A stretch of 5,795 bases of DNA from Gammaproteobacteria bacterium. Lineage in GTDB: Bacteria > Pseudomonadota > Gammaproteobacteria > DSM-19610. The position numbers and the translations under genes are program-made. How positions within the stretch are numbered: the stretch's first letter is position 1; the number at the start of each line of letters is the position of its first letter. Location: assembly GCA_011371465.1 (NCBI GenBank), contig DRQL01000059.1, positions 1-5,795 on the forward strand, written 5' to 3'. This document shows positions 1 to 5,795 of the stretch, piece by piece. Under the pieces are notes generated by a model. It was not told where the DNA came from, did no database searches, and saw only the letters and a program-made list of their open reading frames with translations.

Positions 1-1193
1 CGCATGGCCCGCCGCCAGCGCCGGGAATGGCGAAAATCGCCAAGCCCCGACATCAGCGCGCCAACCCTTCGGGAATAGCCCCAGAACAGTTCATCACCGC
101 CGTCTCCGGACAGCATGACGGTGAAATCCCTGCGGGCCAGGCGCGACACCAGCAAGGTCGGGAAAATCGAAAAATCTCCCAGCGGTTCTCCACAGGCGGC
201 CACCACGTCATCGAGCATGTCCACTGCATCGTCCGGTTCCACATGCTCTACGGTTTGTTCGATCCCCAGTGCCTGCGCATAACGGATGGCATCCTGCGAT
301 TCATCGGTCGCGTCGCCACCGGTACCAATGGTAAACGCCCGCATGTTGTTGCCACAGGCCTGCTGCATCTTGGCACAGACCAGCGGAGAGTCGATGCCGC
401 CGGACAGGAAGGCGCCAATGGGCACGTCACTGACCAGCTGTCGTTTCACGGCACGGGTAATGGCCGCATCCACCGCCTCCATGGCCTCCCCGCCCCGGAG
501 TGAGGCCGGCTGGTAGCGCGGAAACGCGTAGTAGCATCCCTGTGAAATCGTTCCCTCGCCGCGCACTTCAAGCCAGCTTCCCGCTTCCAGCATACCGGTG
601 TTCTCGAGGATGCCCCAGGGTGCGGGAACACTGCCCAGGTGGAAATACAGGCTGGCGGCAGCAGGGGAAAAAGACAGGCCGCGGCTCCAGGGATGCGCGA
701 GCAGCTGGTCATACTGCGAGCCGAACACCAGCCCGTCGGCGTGCTTCAGGTAATAGAGCGGCTTGATGCCGGCGTGGTCCCGCGCCAGTAACAGGGTACG
801 CTCGCGGGTGTCGTAGAAGGCCAGCGCAAACATGCCATTGAAGCGGTCCAGCGCATCCCTTCCCCACGTTGCCAGGGCATACAGCACCACTTCCGAATCC
901 GTGCCGGAGCGGAAGCGGATACCGCGCTGCTCCAGCTGGCGACGCAGCTCGACAAAATTGTAGACTTCACCGTTGAATACCAGGACGTAACGGCCATCGT
1001 CAGACACCATGGGCTGGTGGCCGGCCGGGGACAGATCGAGAATGGACAGGCGACGGAACACCAGCGTGCAGTGCGCGTCCTGCCAGGCGCCGGCATCATC
1101 CGGACCACGGCGAATCATGAGCTTGCTGATGGACTCCCAGTCTGCCTGACTCGGCTGGGCCCCGAACCGCAATTCGCCGGCGATACCGCACAT
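1..1193 (-). CDS. asnB: Asparagine synthase (glutamine-hydrolysing), AsnB type, 3' end cut off by window edge
   Basis: Class II glutamine amidotransferase that takes ammonia from glutamine and uses ATP to amidate a carboxylate, classically aspartate to asparagine, in the cytoplasm. The frame is uninterrupted for 397 codons from ATG at 1193 to the left edge. The start is fixed by MCGIAGE: Cys2 is the nucleophile exposed when Met1 is removed. The glutaminase domain shows RRGPDD (28-33), Arg48 in FRRLSILDL, NGEVYN (74-79) and GTDSE (97-101), which match the glutamine-binding positions of the family. The synthetase domain shows the ATP pyrophosphatase loop SGGIDS (264-269) and SGDGGDELFWGY (362-373). 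Family members usually have about 550-650 residues, so roughly the last third is missing here. No clear Shine-Dalgarno precedes the start. The gene is divergent from a polysaccharide-export ATPase, so a role in amidating a surface-glycan sugar is as plausible as housekeeping asparagine synthesis. The family call is firm; the substrate is not known. Confidence 0.95.
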   Translation of the reverse strand, partial: MCGIAGELRFGAQPSQADWESISKLMIRRGPDDAGAWQDAHCTLVFRRLSILDLSPAGHQPMVSDDGRYVLVFNGEVYNFVELRRQLEQRGIRFRSGTDSEVVLYALATWGRDALDRFNGMFALAFYDTRERTLLLARDHAGIKPLYYLKHADGLVFGSQYDQLLAHPWSRGLSFSPAAASLYFHLGSVPAPWGILENTGMLEAGSWLEVRGEGTISQGCYYAFPRYQPASLRGGEAMEAVDAAITRAVKRQLVSDVPIGAFLSGGIDSPLVCAKMQQACGNNMRAFTIGTGGDATDESQDAIRYAQALGIEQTVEHVEPDDAVDMLDDVVAACGEPLGDFSIFPTLLVSRLARRDFTVMLSGDGGDELFWGYSRRVGALMSGLGDFRHSRRWRRAM

Positions 1194-1229
1194 CGGGTGG
1201 ATTGCTCTTGCGTGTGGAATGTTGGGCGG

Positions 1230-1258
1230 AAGTTATCAGATTTACCATTCCCCGGCAA
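1230..1258 (-). promoter_or_regulatory. Candidate sigma70-like promoter for asnB
   Basis: On the minus strand, a -35-like TTGCCG (1258-1253, 4 of 6 consensus bases) is followed after 17 bp by a -10-like TAACTT (1235-1230, 3 of 6). It lies in the most AT-rich part of the gap. Transcription would start near 1223 and leave a leader of about 30 nt before the ATG at 1193. Spacing and position are good, but the -10 match is poor, so this is tentative. Confidence 0.25.
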
Positions 1259-1280
1259 CCGAATCGCTAAGGAATCAAGC

Positions 1281-1298
1281 GCCTGTGTCGATACAGGC
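1281..1298. promoter_or_regulatory. 18-bp near-palindrome, possible operator
   Basis: GCCTGTGTCGATACAGGC reads the same on both strands at 16 of 18 positions; the exceptions are the G/T pair at 1287 and 1292. The size and symmetry resemble a site for a dimeric helix-turn-helix regulator. It lies about 23 bp upstream of the candidate asnB -35 and about 70 bp upstream of the candidate ABC-gene -35, so it could affect either direction. No second copy was noticed in the window. The regulator, if any, is unknown. Confidence 0.35.
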
Positions 1299-1369
1299 TG
1301 CAGGACGAAAGCCCGGGTGCCGGGCATGCACGGTGCAGGGAAGCTCCCCGGCGAACCCGAACTTCTCAA

Positions 1370-1399
1370 TTGCCCGCATGCGGCCCGCCAGAGTACACT
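1370..1399 (+). promoter_or_regulatory. Candidate sigma70-like promoter for the ABC ATPase gene
   Basis: TTGCCC (1370-1375, 4 of 6 consensus bases) and TACACT (1394-1399, 4 of 6) are separated by 18 bp. Transcription would start near 1406, giving a leader of roughly 105 nt before the ATG at 1511. Hexamers of this quality occur by chance, so the support is modest. Confidence 0.3.
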
Positions 1400-1501
1400 A
1401 CGGCGCCTTACACCGGGGCAGCCTCCTGGCCGCCCTGAACAGGGATGGCAGTACAGGCCCGGGCACGAACCTGGACAAAATCAAGTCAGCAGAACCGGTA
1501 T

Positions 1502-1507
1502 GAGGGA
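1502..1507 (+). promoter_or_regulatory. Shine-Dalgarno site that decides the ABC ATPase start
   Basis: GAGGGA lies just upstream of ATG 1511, with about 5 nt between its GAGG core and the start codon. It supports 1511 over the in-frame ATG at 1445, which has only a purine run pressed against it and would add 22 residues unlike the family N-terminus. Confidence 0.75.
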
Positions 1508-1510
1508 AAC

Positions 1511-2842
1511 ATGTCTGCAAATAACATCGCCATACGAGCTGAAGGGGTCAGCAAGGTATACCGGCTTGGGGCAAAGGAAGAAGCGGAAGATGCCCTGCTG
1601 AAATCTGTACTCAATGGATTACGCAGCCCGTTTACCAATTACCGGAAATACCGTTCCCTGTACACGTTTGATGACCTGGATTTCGATAATCCTGACGCCA
1701 ATACCGACCCGAACATCCTGTGGGCGCTGCGCAATGTGTCGTTCGAGGTAACGGAAGGCGAAGTGGTCGGCATCATCGGCCGCAACGGGGCCGGCAAGTC
1801 GACGCTGCTGAAAATCCTTTCCAAGATCACGCCTCCGGCGCGCGGGCGGATTGAGATTCGCGGGCGCACCTCCAGTCTGCTGGAAGTGGGAACCGGCTTT
1901 CACAATGAACTGACCGGCCGGGAAAACGTCTACCTGAACGGCACCATCCTGGGAATGCGCAAAAAGGAAGTCGATCGCAAGTTCGACGAGATCGTCGAGT
2001 TCTCCGGGGTCGAGAAATTCCTCGATACGCCGGTGAAGCGCTATTCCAGCGGTATGCGCGTGCGCCTGGCCTTTGCGGTTGCCGCCCACCTGGAACCGGA
2101 AATCCTGATCATCGACGAGGTGCTTGCCGTCGGCGACGCTGCCTTCCAGGAAAAATGCCTGAACAAGATGCAGGACGTCGGCAGTCACGGACGAACCGTC
2201 TTTTTTGTCTCCCACAATATGCCGGCCGTGAGCCGGTTGTGCAGCCGGGTGATCATGCTGAGCCAGGGAGAACTGGTGGCCGACGGCCCCAGCGACCGGA
2301 TAGTCGCCCAGTACCTGCATGAAGGCACCAACACCGCGGCGGAACGCCACTGGCCGGATGCTGCCAAGGCGCCCGGCGGCGAAGTTGCACGTCTCAACAG
2401 CGTGCGTATCAAGGATGAAAACGGGGTGACGACGGCAGCGATCGATATTCGCAAACCGGTCGGTTTCGAAATGACCTTTGAGGTCCTGGATGACCACTAC
2501 ACGCTGATGCCCCACTTCAACCTGCTCAATGACGAAGGGGTGTGCTGTTTTTCCACCTTTGACCTGTCGCCGGAGTGGCGCAGGAAACGGCGCCCCAAAG
2601 GACGTTATACCGCTACTGCGTGGGTGCCCGGCAATTTCCTTTCCGAAGGCGGCTTCTTTGTGAACGCGGCCATGATTACCATGGAACCGCAAACCATTCG
2701 CCAGTTCTATGAACGGGAAGCCGTCAGCTTCCAGGTGATCGACAGCATGGAGGGCGATTCAGCCCGTGGCGACTGGGCGCGGGAAGTCACCGGCGTGGTG
2801 CGCCCGCTGCTGGACTGGGATACCGAGTTTCAGAAAGCCTGA
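1511..2842 (+). CDS. wzt: Wzt-type polysaccharide ABC transporter ATP-binding protein with C-terminal glycan-binding domain
   Basis: Cytoplasmic ATPase that, with an ABC-2 type permease, exports finished O-antigen-like or other surface polysaccharides across the inner membrane. The product is 443 residues, close to Wzt proteins that carry a C-terminal carbohydrate-binding domain. The nucleotide-binding domain shows Walker A GRNGAGKST (90-98), the family-typical LLEVGTGFH (123-131), the ABC signature YSSGMR (178-183), Walker B ILIIDE (198-203) and the H-loop FFVSH (231-235). A segment at about 20-68, between the first strand (GVSKVYRLG) and ALRNVSFEV, is an extension common in this subfamily. 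Residues from about 285 to the end form a beta-rich region with VPGNFLSEGGFFVNAA, as in Wzt C-terminal domains that recognise the exported glycan. The expected permease gene is not next to it: asnB is divergent upstream and an esterase gene is convergent downstream. TagH- or RfbE-type naming would also fit. The gene symbol denotes the subfamily only. Confidence 0.9.
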   Translation: MSANNIAIRAEGVSKVYRLGAKEEAEDALLKSVLNGLRSPFTNYRKYRSLYTFDDLDFDNPDANTDPNILWALRNVSFEVTEGEVVGIIGRNGAGKSTLLKILSKITPPARGRIEIRGRTSSLLEVGTGFHNELTGRENVYLNGTILGMRKKEVDRKFDEIVEFSGVEKFLDTPVKRYSSGMRVRLAFAVAAHLEPEILIIDEVLAVGDAAFQEKCLNKMQDVGSHGRTVFFVSHNMPAVSRLCSRVIMLSQGELVADGPSDRIVAQYLHEGTNTAAERHWPDAAKAPGGEVARLNSVRIKDENGVTTAAIDIRKPVGFEMTFEVLDDHYTLMPHFNLLNDEGVCCFSTFDLSPEWRRKRRPKGRYTATAWVPGNFLSEGGFFVNAAMITMEPQTIRQFYEREAVSFQVIDSMEGDSARGDWAREVTGVVRPLLDWDTEFQKA

Positions 2843-2843
2843 A

Positions 2844-5795
2844 TCAGGGACACAGCGGCAGCAGCAGGTTCAGCGGTTCTTTCCACCGGTCCTTCATCTT
2901 GACGTACCCGGCCGGTTTCGGGTGCAGCTTGTCCTGCAGGTCACCCGGATACAGCAGCGCTGACTGCTGATCGATCACCACGATCTGGTCCGGGTAGGCG
3001 GAATTGGCCGGGTTGGATATGCGATCGTTGGCCATGGCCAGCAGGTTGGCATTGAATTCACTGACCACCGGGTTGAGCGGGTTCTGGTCAATGATCTGCG
3101 CCAGGATGACCGTCACCGGGTTACCGCCCGGGCTGGCTTCCCACAGGTCGATTTCGTCCAGTATGGCTTCCACTTCGATGTCACCGCCGGCCACCAGCCC
3201 GTTGGTACCCGCGTGCAGCAGGATAATGTCAGCGGGATTGGCATCCAGCCAGGCGCGTACCCCGTCGGTCGGGTAGCCGGTCTTGCCCCAGGCGATATCG
3301 GTCGCCGTCCAGCCGCCGTGTCCTTCGTGGTCGGAATCAAACGGACTGTAACCCCAGCCATGATTCTGTCCGCCGACAAAGTCGAAGGCATAACCTTCCG
3401 CCACCAGGTCGTTGTACAGCGGCAGGCGCCAGCCGACGCGCAGGTCTGCGGTCGGGATGATGTCGGGCTCATTACCGCCGACCTCGACGCCGGTCGTGAT
3501 GGAGTCTCCCAGCGGCATCATCCGGGGTTCAATGATCACCGTGTAGATATTGATGACCGTGCCACCCGGCAGGCCCTCGACCTGGTACTGGAAACTGTCG
3601 CTGCCCCAGCCGCTGCCATCCGGCTGGTAGCGGAACTGGCCGGTGCTCGCATCAACGATGGTGGCCGTACCCAGGGTTCCGTTGCCACCGGGGGGAATAC
3701 TGAACAGCAGGCTCCCGGACCCGGTCCCTCCCGATACCGGTAACACGCCGTTCAACGCCTGGGTGCGCGGTGTCGCCGCGCAGGCCCCGACCGGCACTTC
3801 CCGGATCTGGATGGCCTTCACCAGCGGGTTCTTGACCTGGTGCAGGAAGCGGATGTCGATCTGCCCGTCCGTCACGTTCACCCTGGTGGTCTTCAGCAGG
3901 GCGGTGTTGGAACCCGCTTCCTTGTAGATATCCAGGTTGTCGAACTCCAGCAGCCCTTCGATGCTCACATCGAAGACCCGCGCACCGACCCTGAAGTTTT
4001 TCGAGTTGCTCTCGGTGAAATACAGGGTGACTTCGTACAGGCCCGGTGACACCGGGTAGCTGCAGGTCATCTCCGGTGCTGCACCCTCGTCCCAGCGGGT
4101 GGTCAGGAACAGCGTTTCATCCGGGGTCCCCTGGATCGGGCCCGGGATGGTATTCAGGATGCCCGTGTTACACCCGTAGTCTGCTGCCCAGAGATTACCG
4201 GCCGAATCGGTATAGGCCGCACCACCGATATTGACCCGCACCGGCTGCTGGTCCGCGCTACCCACCGTCAGTGTCCAGGACTGACTGTCTTCCAGGCCAC
4301 CCTGGTCCTGTACCCGCACGGTGACCGGGTGGCCACCCACATCACCCGCTCCCGGCGTCCAGCTGACCACGCCCGTGCCGGGATCGATGCTCATCCCGGT
4401 CGGCGCCGTATCCAGGAAGTACTGCCAGGTATCACCCGCATCGTCTGTGACGTTCACGTCATAACGGTACAGCGTGCCGGCTTTTGCGGCGATGACCGGC
4501 GTAGTGGTGATGACCGGCGGGTTGTTACCCACGGCGGCGGACACCGTCAGCGTCCAGGACTGGGTATCCTCCAGGCCACCCTGGTCACGTACCCGCACCG
4601 TCACGGACTGCTGGCCCACACCGGCAGCACCCGGTACCCAACTGACTATACCGCTGTTGGGGTCGATGCCCATACCGGTCGGCGCCGTATCCAGGAAGTA
4701 CTGCTGGGTATCACCCACATCGTCTGTAACGTTCACATCGTAACGGTAGGACTGACCTTCTGTAGCCGTGAGTACCGGCGTGCTGGTAATGACCGGTGGG
4801 TTATTCCCCACGGCGGCGGACACCGTCAGTGTCCAGGACTGGGTATCTTCCAGGCCACCCTGGTCCCGCACCCGCACCGTCACGGACTGCTGGCCCAGGT
4901 CGGAGGAACCCGGCACCCAGCTGACCGTACCTGTGTCGGGATCGATGCTCATACCGACCGGCGCCACGTCCAGGAAATACTGCTGCGTATCCCCCGCATC
5001 GTCCGTGACCTTGACATCGTAGCGGTAGGACTGGCCTGCCGTCGCGGTGAGCACCGGCGCGCTGGTAATGACCGGCGGGTTATTACTCCCAGCCGTCGTA
5101 ACGTCCAGCGACCAGGACTGGGTGTCTTCCAGGCCGCCCTGGTCGCGCACCCGCACCGTGACAGGGTGGCTGCCCGCATCCGCCGCACCCGGTGTCCAGC
5201 TGATCACGCCCGTACCGGGGTCGATACTCATCCCGACCGGCGCCACGTCCAGGAAATACTGTTGGGTATCCCCCGCATCGTCGCTCACGTTCACGTCATA
5301 ACGGTACAGCGAACCAACCGTTGCGCCCGTCACCGGGGACGTGCTGATCACCGGCGGGTTGTTTCCCGCCGGCACAATGGCAATGGCCTTGACCAGCGGG
5401 TTTTTCACCTGGTGCAGGAAGCGGATGTCGATCTGCCCGTCCGTCACGCTGACCGTGGTGGTCTTCAGCAGGGCCGTGTTGGAACCCGCTTCCCGGTAGA
5501 TATCCAGGTTGTCGAACGCGCGCACCCCTTCGATGTCCACGTCGAATACCCGTGCACCAACCCTGAAGTTTCTCGAGTTGCTTTCGGTGAAATACAGGGT
5601 GACCTGGTACAGCCCCGGCGATACCGCATAGCTGCAGGTCATCTCCGGCGCCGCGCCCTCGTCCCAGCGCGTGGTCAGGAACAGGGTTTCATCCAGGGTT
5701 CCCTGGATCGGGCCGGGAATGGTATTCAGGATGCCGGTGTTACAACCGCTGTCCGCCGACCACAGGTTGCCGGCTACGTCGGTGTAGGCCCCGCC
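2844..5795 (-). CDS. Modular malectin / Ig-like repeat / SGNH-hydrolase protein, 5' end beyond window edge
   Basis: Probable secreted carbohydrate-active esterase. The frame is open from the right edge to TGA at 2846-2844, giving 983 visible residues. The true start and any signal peptide are outside. Order (window residue numbers): malectin-like module (1-140); four 93-residue putative Ig repeats, each opening NNPPVI (145-516); a second malectin-like module (about 518-664); a cadherin-like spacer ending GSDSFQYQVEG (about 672-757); and an SGNH/GDSL hydrolase (about 758-983). Catalytic blocks are present: GDSIT with Ser765, EGHGGWT (824-830), GTN with Asn865, and DKLHP with Asp955 and His958. 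EGHGGW after GDSIT resembles CE3-type acetylxylan esterases, so deacetylation of a polysaccharide is the best guess. The visible part has six cysteines: 18 and 54, 542 and 578 at equal spacing in the malectin modules, plus 672 and 982, an even number compatible with disulfides outside the cytoplasm. No PEP-CTERM or LPXTG tail is seen. Its stop lies 1 bp from that of the convergent ABC gene. The substrate is unknown. Confidence 0.9.
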   Translation of the reverse strand, partial: GGAYTDVAGNLWSADSGCNTGILNTIPGPIQGTLDETLFLTTRWDEGAAPEMTCSYAVSPGLYQVTLYFTESNSRNFRVGARVFDVDIEGVRAFDNLDIYREAGSNTALLKTTTVSVTDGQIDIRFLHQVKNPLVKAIAIVPAGNNPPVISTSPVTGATVGSLYRYDVNVSDDAGDTQQYFLDVAPVGMSIDPGTGVISWTPGAADAGSHPVTVRVRDQGGLEDTQSWSLDVTTAGSNNPPVITSAPVLTATAGQSYRYDVKVTDDAGDTQQYFLDVAPVGMSIDPDTGTVSWVPGSSDLGQQSVTVRVRDQGGLEDTQSWTLTVSAAVGNNPPVITSTPVLTATEGQSYRYDVNVTDDVGDTQQYFLDTAPTGMGIDPNSGIVSWVPGAAGVGQQSVTVRVRDQGGLEDTQSWTLTVSAAVGNNPPVITTTPVIAAKAGTLYRYDVNVTDDAGDTWQYFLDTAPTGMSIDPGTGVVSWTPGAGDVGGHPVTVRVQDQGGLEDSQSWTLTVGSADQQPVRVNIGGAAYTDSAGNLWAADYGCNTGILNTIPGPIQGTPDETLFLTTRWDEGAAPEMTCSYPVSPGLYEVTLYFTESNSKNFRVGARVFDVSIEGLLEFDNLDIYKEAGSNTALLKTTRVNVTDGQIDIRFLHQVKNPLVKAIQIREVPVGACAATPRTQALNGVLPVSGGTGSGSLLFSIPPGGNGTLGTATIVDASTGQFRYQPDGSGWGSDSFQYQVEGLPGGTVINIYTVIIEPRMMPLGDSITTGVEVGGNEPDIIPTADLRVGWRLPLYNDLVAEGYAFDFVGGQNHGWGYSPFDSDHEGHGGWTATDIAWGKTGYPTDGVRAWLDANPADIILLHAGTNGLVAGGDIEVEAILDEIDLWEASPGGNPVTVILAQIIDQNPLNPVVSEFNANLLAMANDRISNPANSAYPDQIVVIDQQSALLYPGDLQDKLHPKPAGYVKMKDRWKEPLNLLLPLCP
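3804..4223 (-). repeat. Malectin-module direct repeat, copy 2
   Basis: This is the second, complete malectin-like module of the modular esterase (the protein module begins slightly upstream, near 4244, with PVRVNIGG). It follows the fourth Ig-like repeat and precedes the cadherin-like spacer. It aligns gap-free with the 5376-5795 copy; about 16 of 140 residues differ, mostly at scattered positions such as EGLLEF against EGVRAF. The cysteine pair is conserved with the same 36-residue spacing. Confidence 0.85.
4248..5363 (-). repeat. Four tandem 279-bp units encoding 93-residue Ig-like repeats
   Basis: Units in protein order are R1 5363-5085, R2 5084-4806, R3 4805-4527 and R4 4526-4248, all exactly 279 bp with no indels. 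Each begins NNPPVI and carries YRYDV, DDxGDT, QYFLD, AP(V/T)GM, IDP, SW(T/V)PG, VTVRV and DQGGLED. This is the putative Ig (He_PIG / cadherin-like) pattern of extracellular bacterial proteins. By eye R2 and R3 share about 79 of 93 residues, and other compared pairs about 67-70. The array separates the two malectin modules and probably acts as a stalk or spacer. Confidence 0.9.
5376..5795 (-). repeat. Malectin-module direct repeat, copy 1 (truncated by edge)
   Basis: This segment encodes visible residues 1-140 of the modular esterase. It pairs without gaps with the copy at 3804-4223, at an offset of 1572 bp, and about 124 of the 140 encoded residues are the same. DNA at 5407-5448 is identical to 3835-3876 over 42 bp. 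Recognisable malectin features are AYTD near the N-terminus, FDNLDIY, and the closing VKAI strand; malectin domains bind di-glucose or related glycans. The first residues of the module are outside the window. Confidence 0.85.

Larger units (their letters stand above)
1194..1510. other. Divergent intergenic region between asnB and the ABC ATPase gene
   Basis: This 317-bp gap separates the two divergent start codons, and no conserved coding signal was found in it. Open frames that cross it have no family resemblance, and two of them continue in an unused frame of a real neighbour. It holds one weak sigma70-like promoter candidate in each direction, an 18-bp near-palindrome between them and a Shine-Dalgarno at its right end. 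The segment around 1230-1250 is noticeably more AT-rich than its surroundings, as expected near a promoter. Confidence 0.8.

Noticed and set aside
27..766. Plus-strand open frames at 27-503 and 500-766
   Set aside because: They are antisense to conserved asparagine synthase sequence and show no recognisable protein features.
1311..1325. GCCCG-GGTGC-CGGGC hairpin in the intergenic region
   Set aside because: A 5-bp GC stem is common by chance in DNA of this composition, and there is no T-run or associated motif.
1445..1510. In-frame upstream ATG at 1445 as the start of the ABC ATPase
   Set aside because: It lacks a properly spaced Shine-Dalgarno and adds 22 residues unlike the family. ATG 1511 has GAGGGA at good spacing and begins with a normal N-terminus for the family.
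1017..1601. Plus-strand open frame of 194 codons crossing the intergenic region
   Set aside because: It overlaps the antisense of the asnB start and the 5' end of the ABC gene in another frame, and its composition is that of random GC-rich translation.
1619..2692. Long minus-strand open frame of 357 codons opposite the ABC gene
   Set aside because: It has no recognisable domain and lies fully antisense to a clear ABC ATPase; long shadow frames are expected in GC-rich coding DNA.
2829..2843. Small inverted repeat TTCAG-AAAGC-CTGAA at the end of the ABC gene as a terminator
   Set aside because: The stem is only 5 bp, with two G-C pairs at most near the loop, and has no following T-run on either strand.
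2844..2920. PEP-CTERM or LPXTG sorting tail on the modular esterase
   Set aside because: The C-terminus ends shortly after the catalytic DxxH block, with LLLPLCP as the last residues; there is no sorting motif, transmembrane helix or basic tail.
4474..5301. Three similar plus-strand open frames of 84-89 codons
   Set aside because: They resemble each other only because they are antisense to the 279-bp Ig-like repeats; no independent start signal or family match was seen.
4248..5363. CRISPR or non-coding satellite array
   Set aside because: The 279-bp period is in frame, the whole unit is repeated without unique spacers, and every unit encodes an Ig-like domain.
5640..5642. ATG at 5642 as the start of the modular esterase
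   Set aside because: The frame stays open upstream to the window edge, and the upstream residues match the second malectin copy, so this Met is internal to the first malectin module.

Overview
The window is GC-rich and densely coding. It holds three protein genes and one regulatory gap, and two of the genes run off the window edges. Codon use and protein families suggest a Pseudomonadota-like bacterium, perhaps a gammaproteobacterium. That is only an inference, since no rRNA or lineage marker is present.

Layout. (1) Positions 1-1193, minus strand: the first 397 codons of a glutamine-hydrolysing asparagine synthase / amidotransferase (AsnB type), whose C-terminus lies beyond the left edge. 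(2) Positions 1194-1510: a 317-bp divergent intergenic region with a candidate promoter in each direction and an 18-bp near-palindrome between them. (3) Positions 1511-2842, plus strand: a complete 443-residue Wzt-type ABC ATPase for polysaccharide export, with a C-terminal domain of the kind that binds the glycan. No membrane permease partner is in view. (4) Positions 2844-5795, minus strand: at least 983 residues of a large modular, probably secreted protein whose N-terminus lies beyond the right edge. Its visible order is malectin, four 93-residue Ig-like repeats, malectin, a cadherin-like spacer, and a C-terminal SGNH/GDSL esterase with all catalytic blocks present.

How the genes may fit together. 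All three are compatible with a surface-polysaccharide locus. The AsnB-type enzyme could amidate a sugar acid or supply asparagine, the ABC ATPase would drive and select export of a finished glycan, and the modular esterase could bind and de-esterify carbohydrate outside the cell. This link rests on neighbourhood and family knowledge, not on any direct sequence proof.

The most unusual element is the modular esterase. Its two malectin modules are close to 90% identical and flank a four-unit Ig-like array, and the array units show a mosaic similarity pattern suggestive of recombination among repeats. No RNA genes, insertion sequences, CRISPR arrays or convincing terminators were found.
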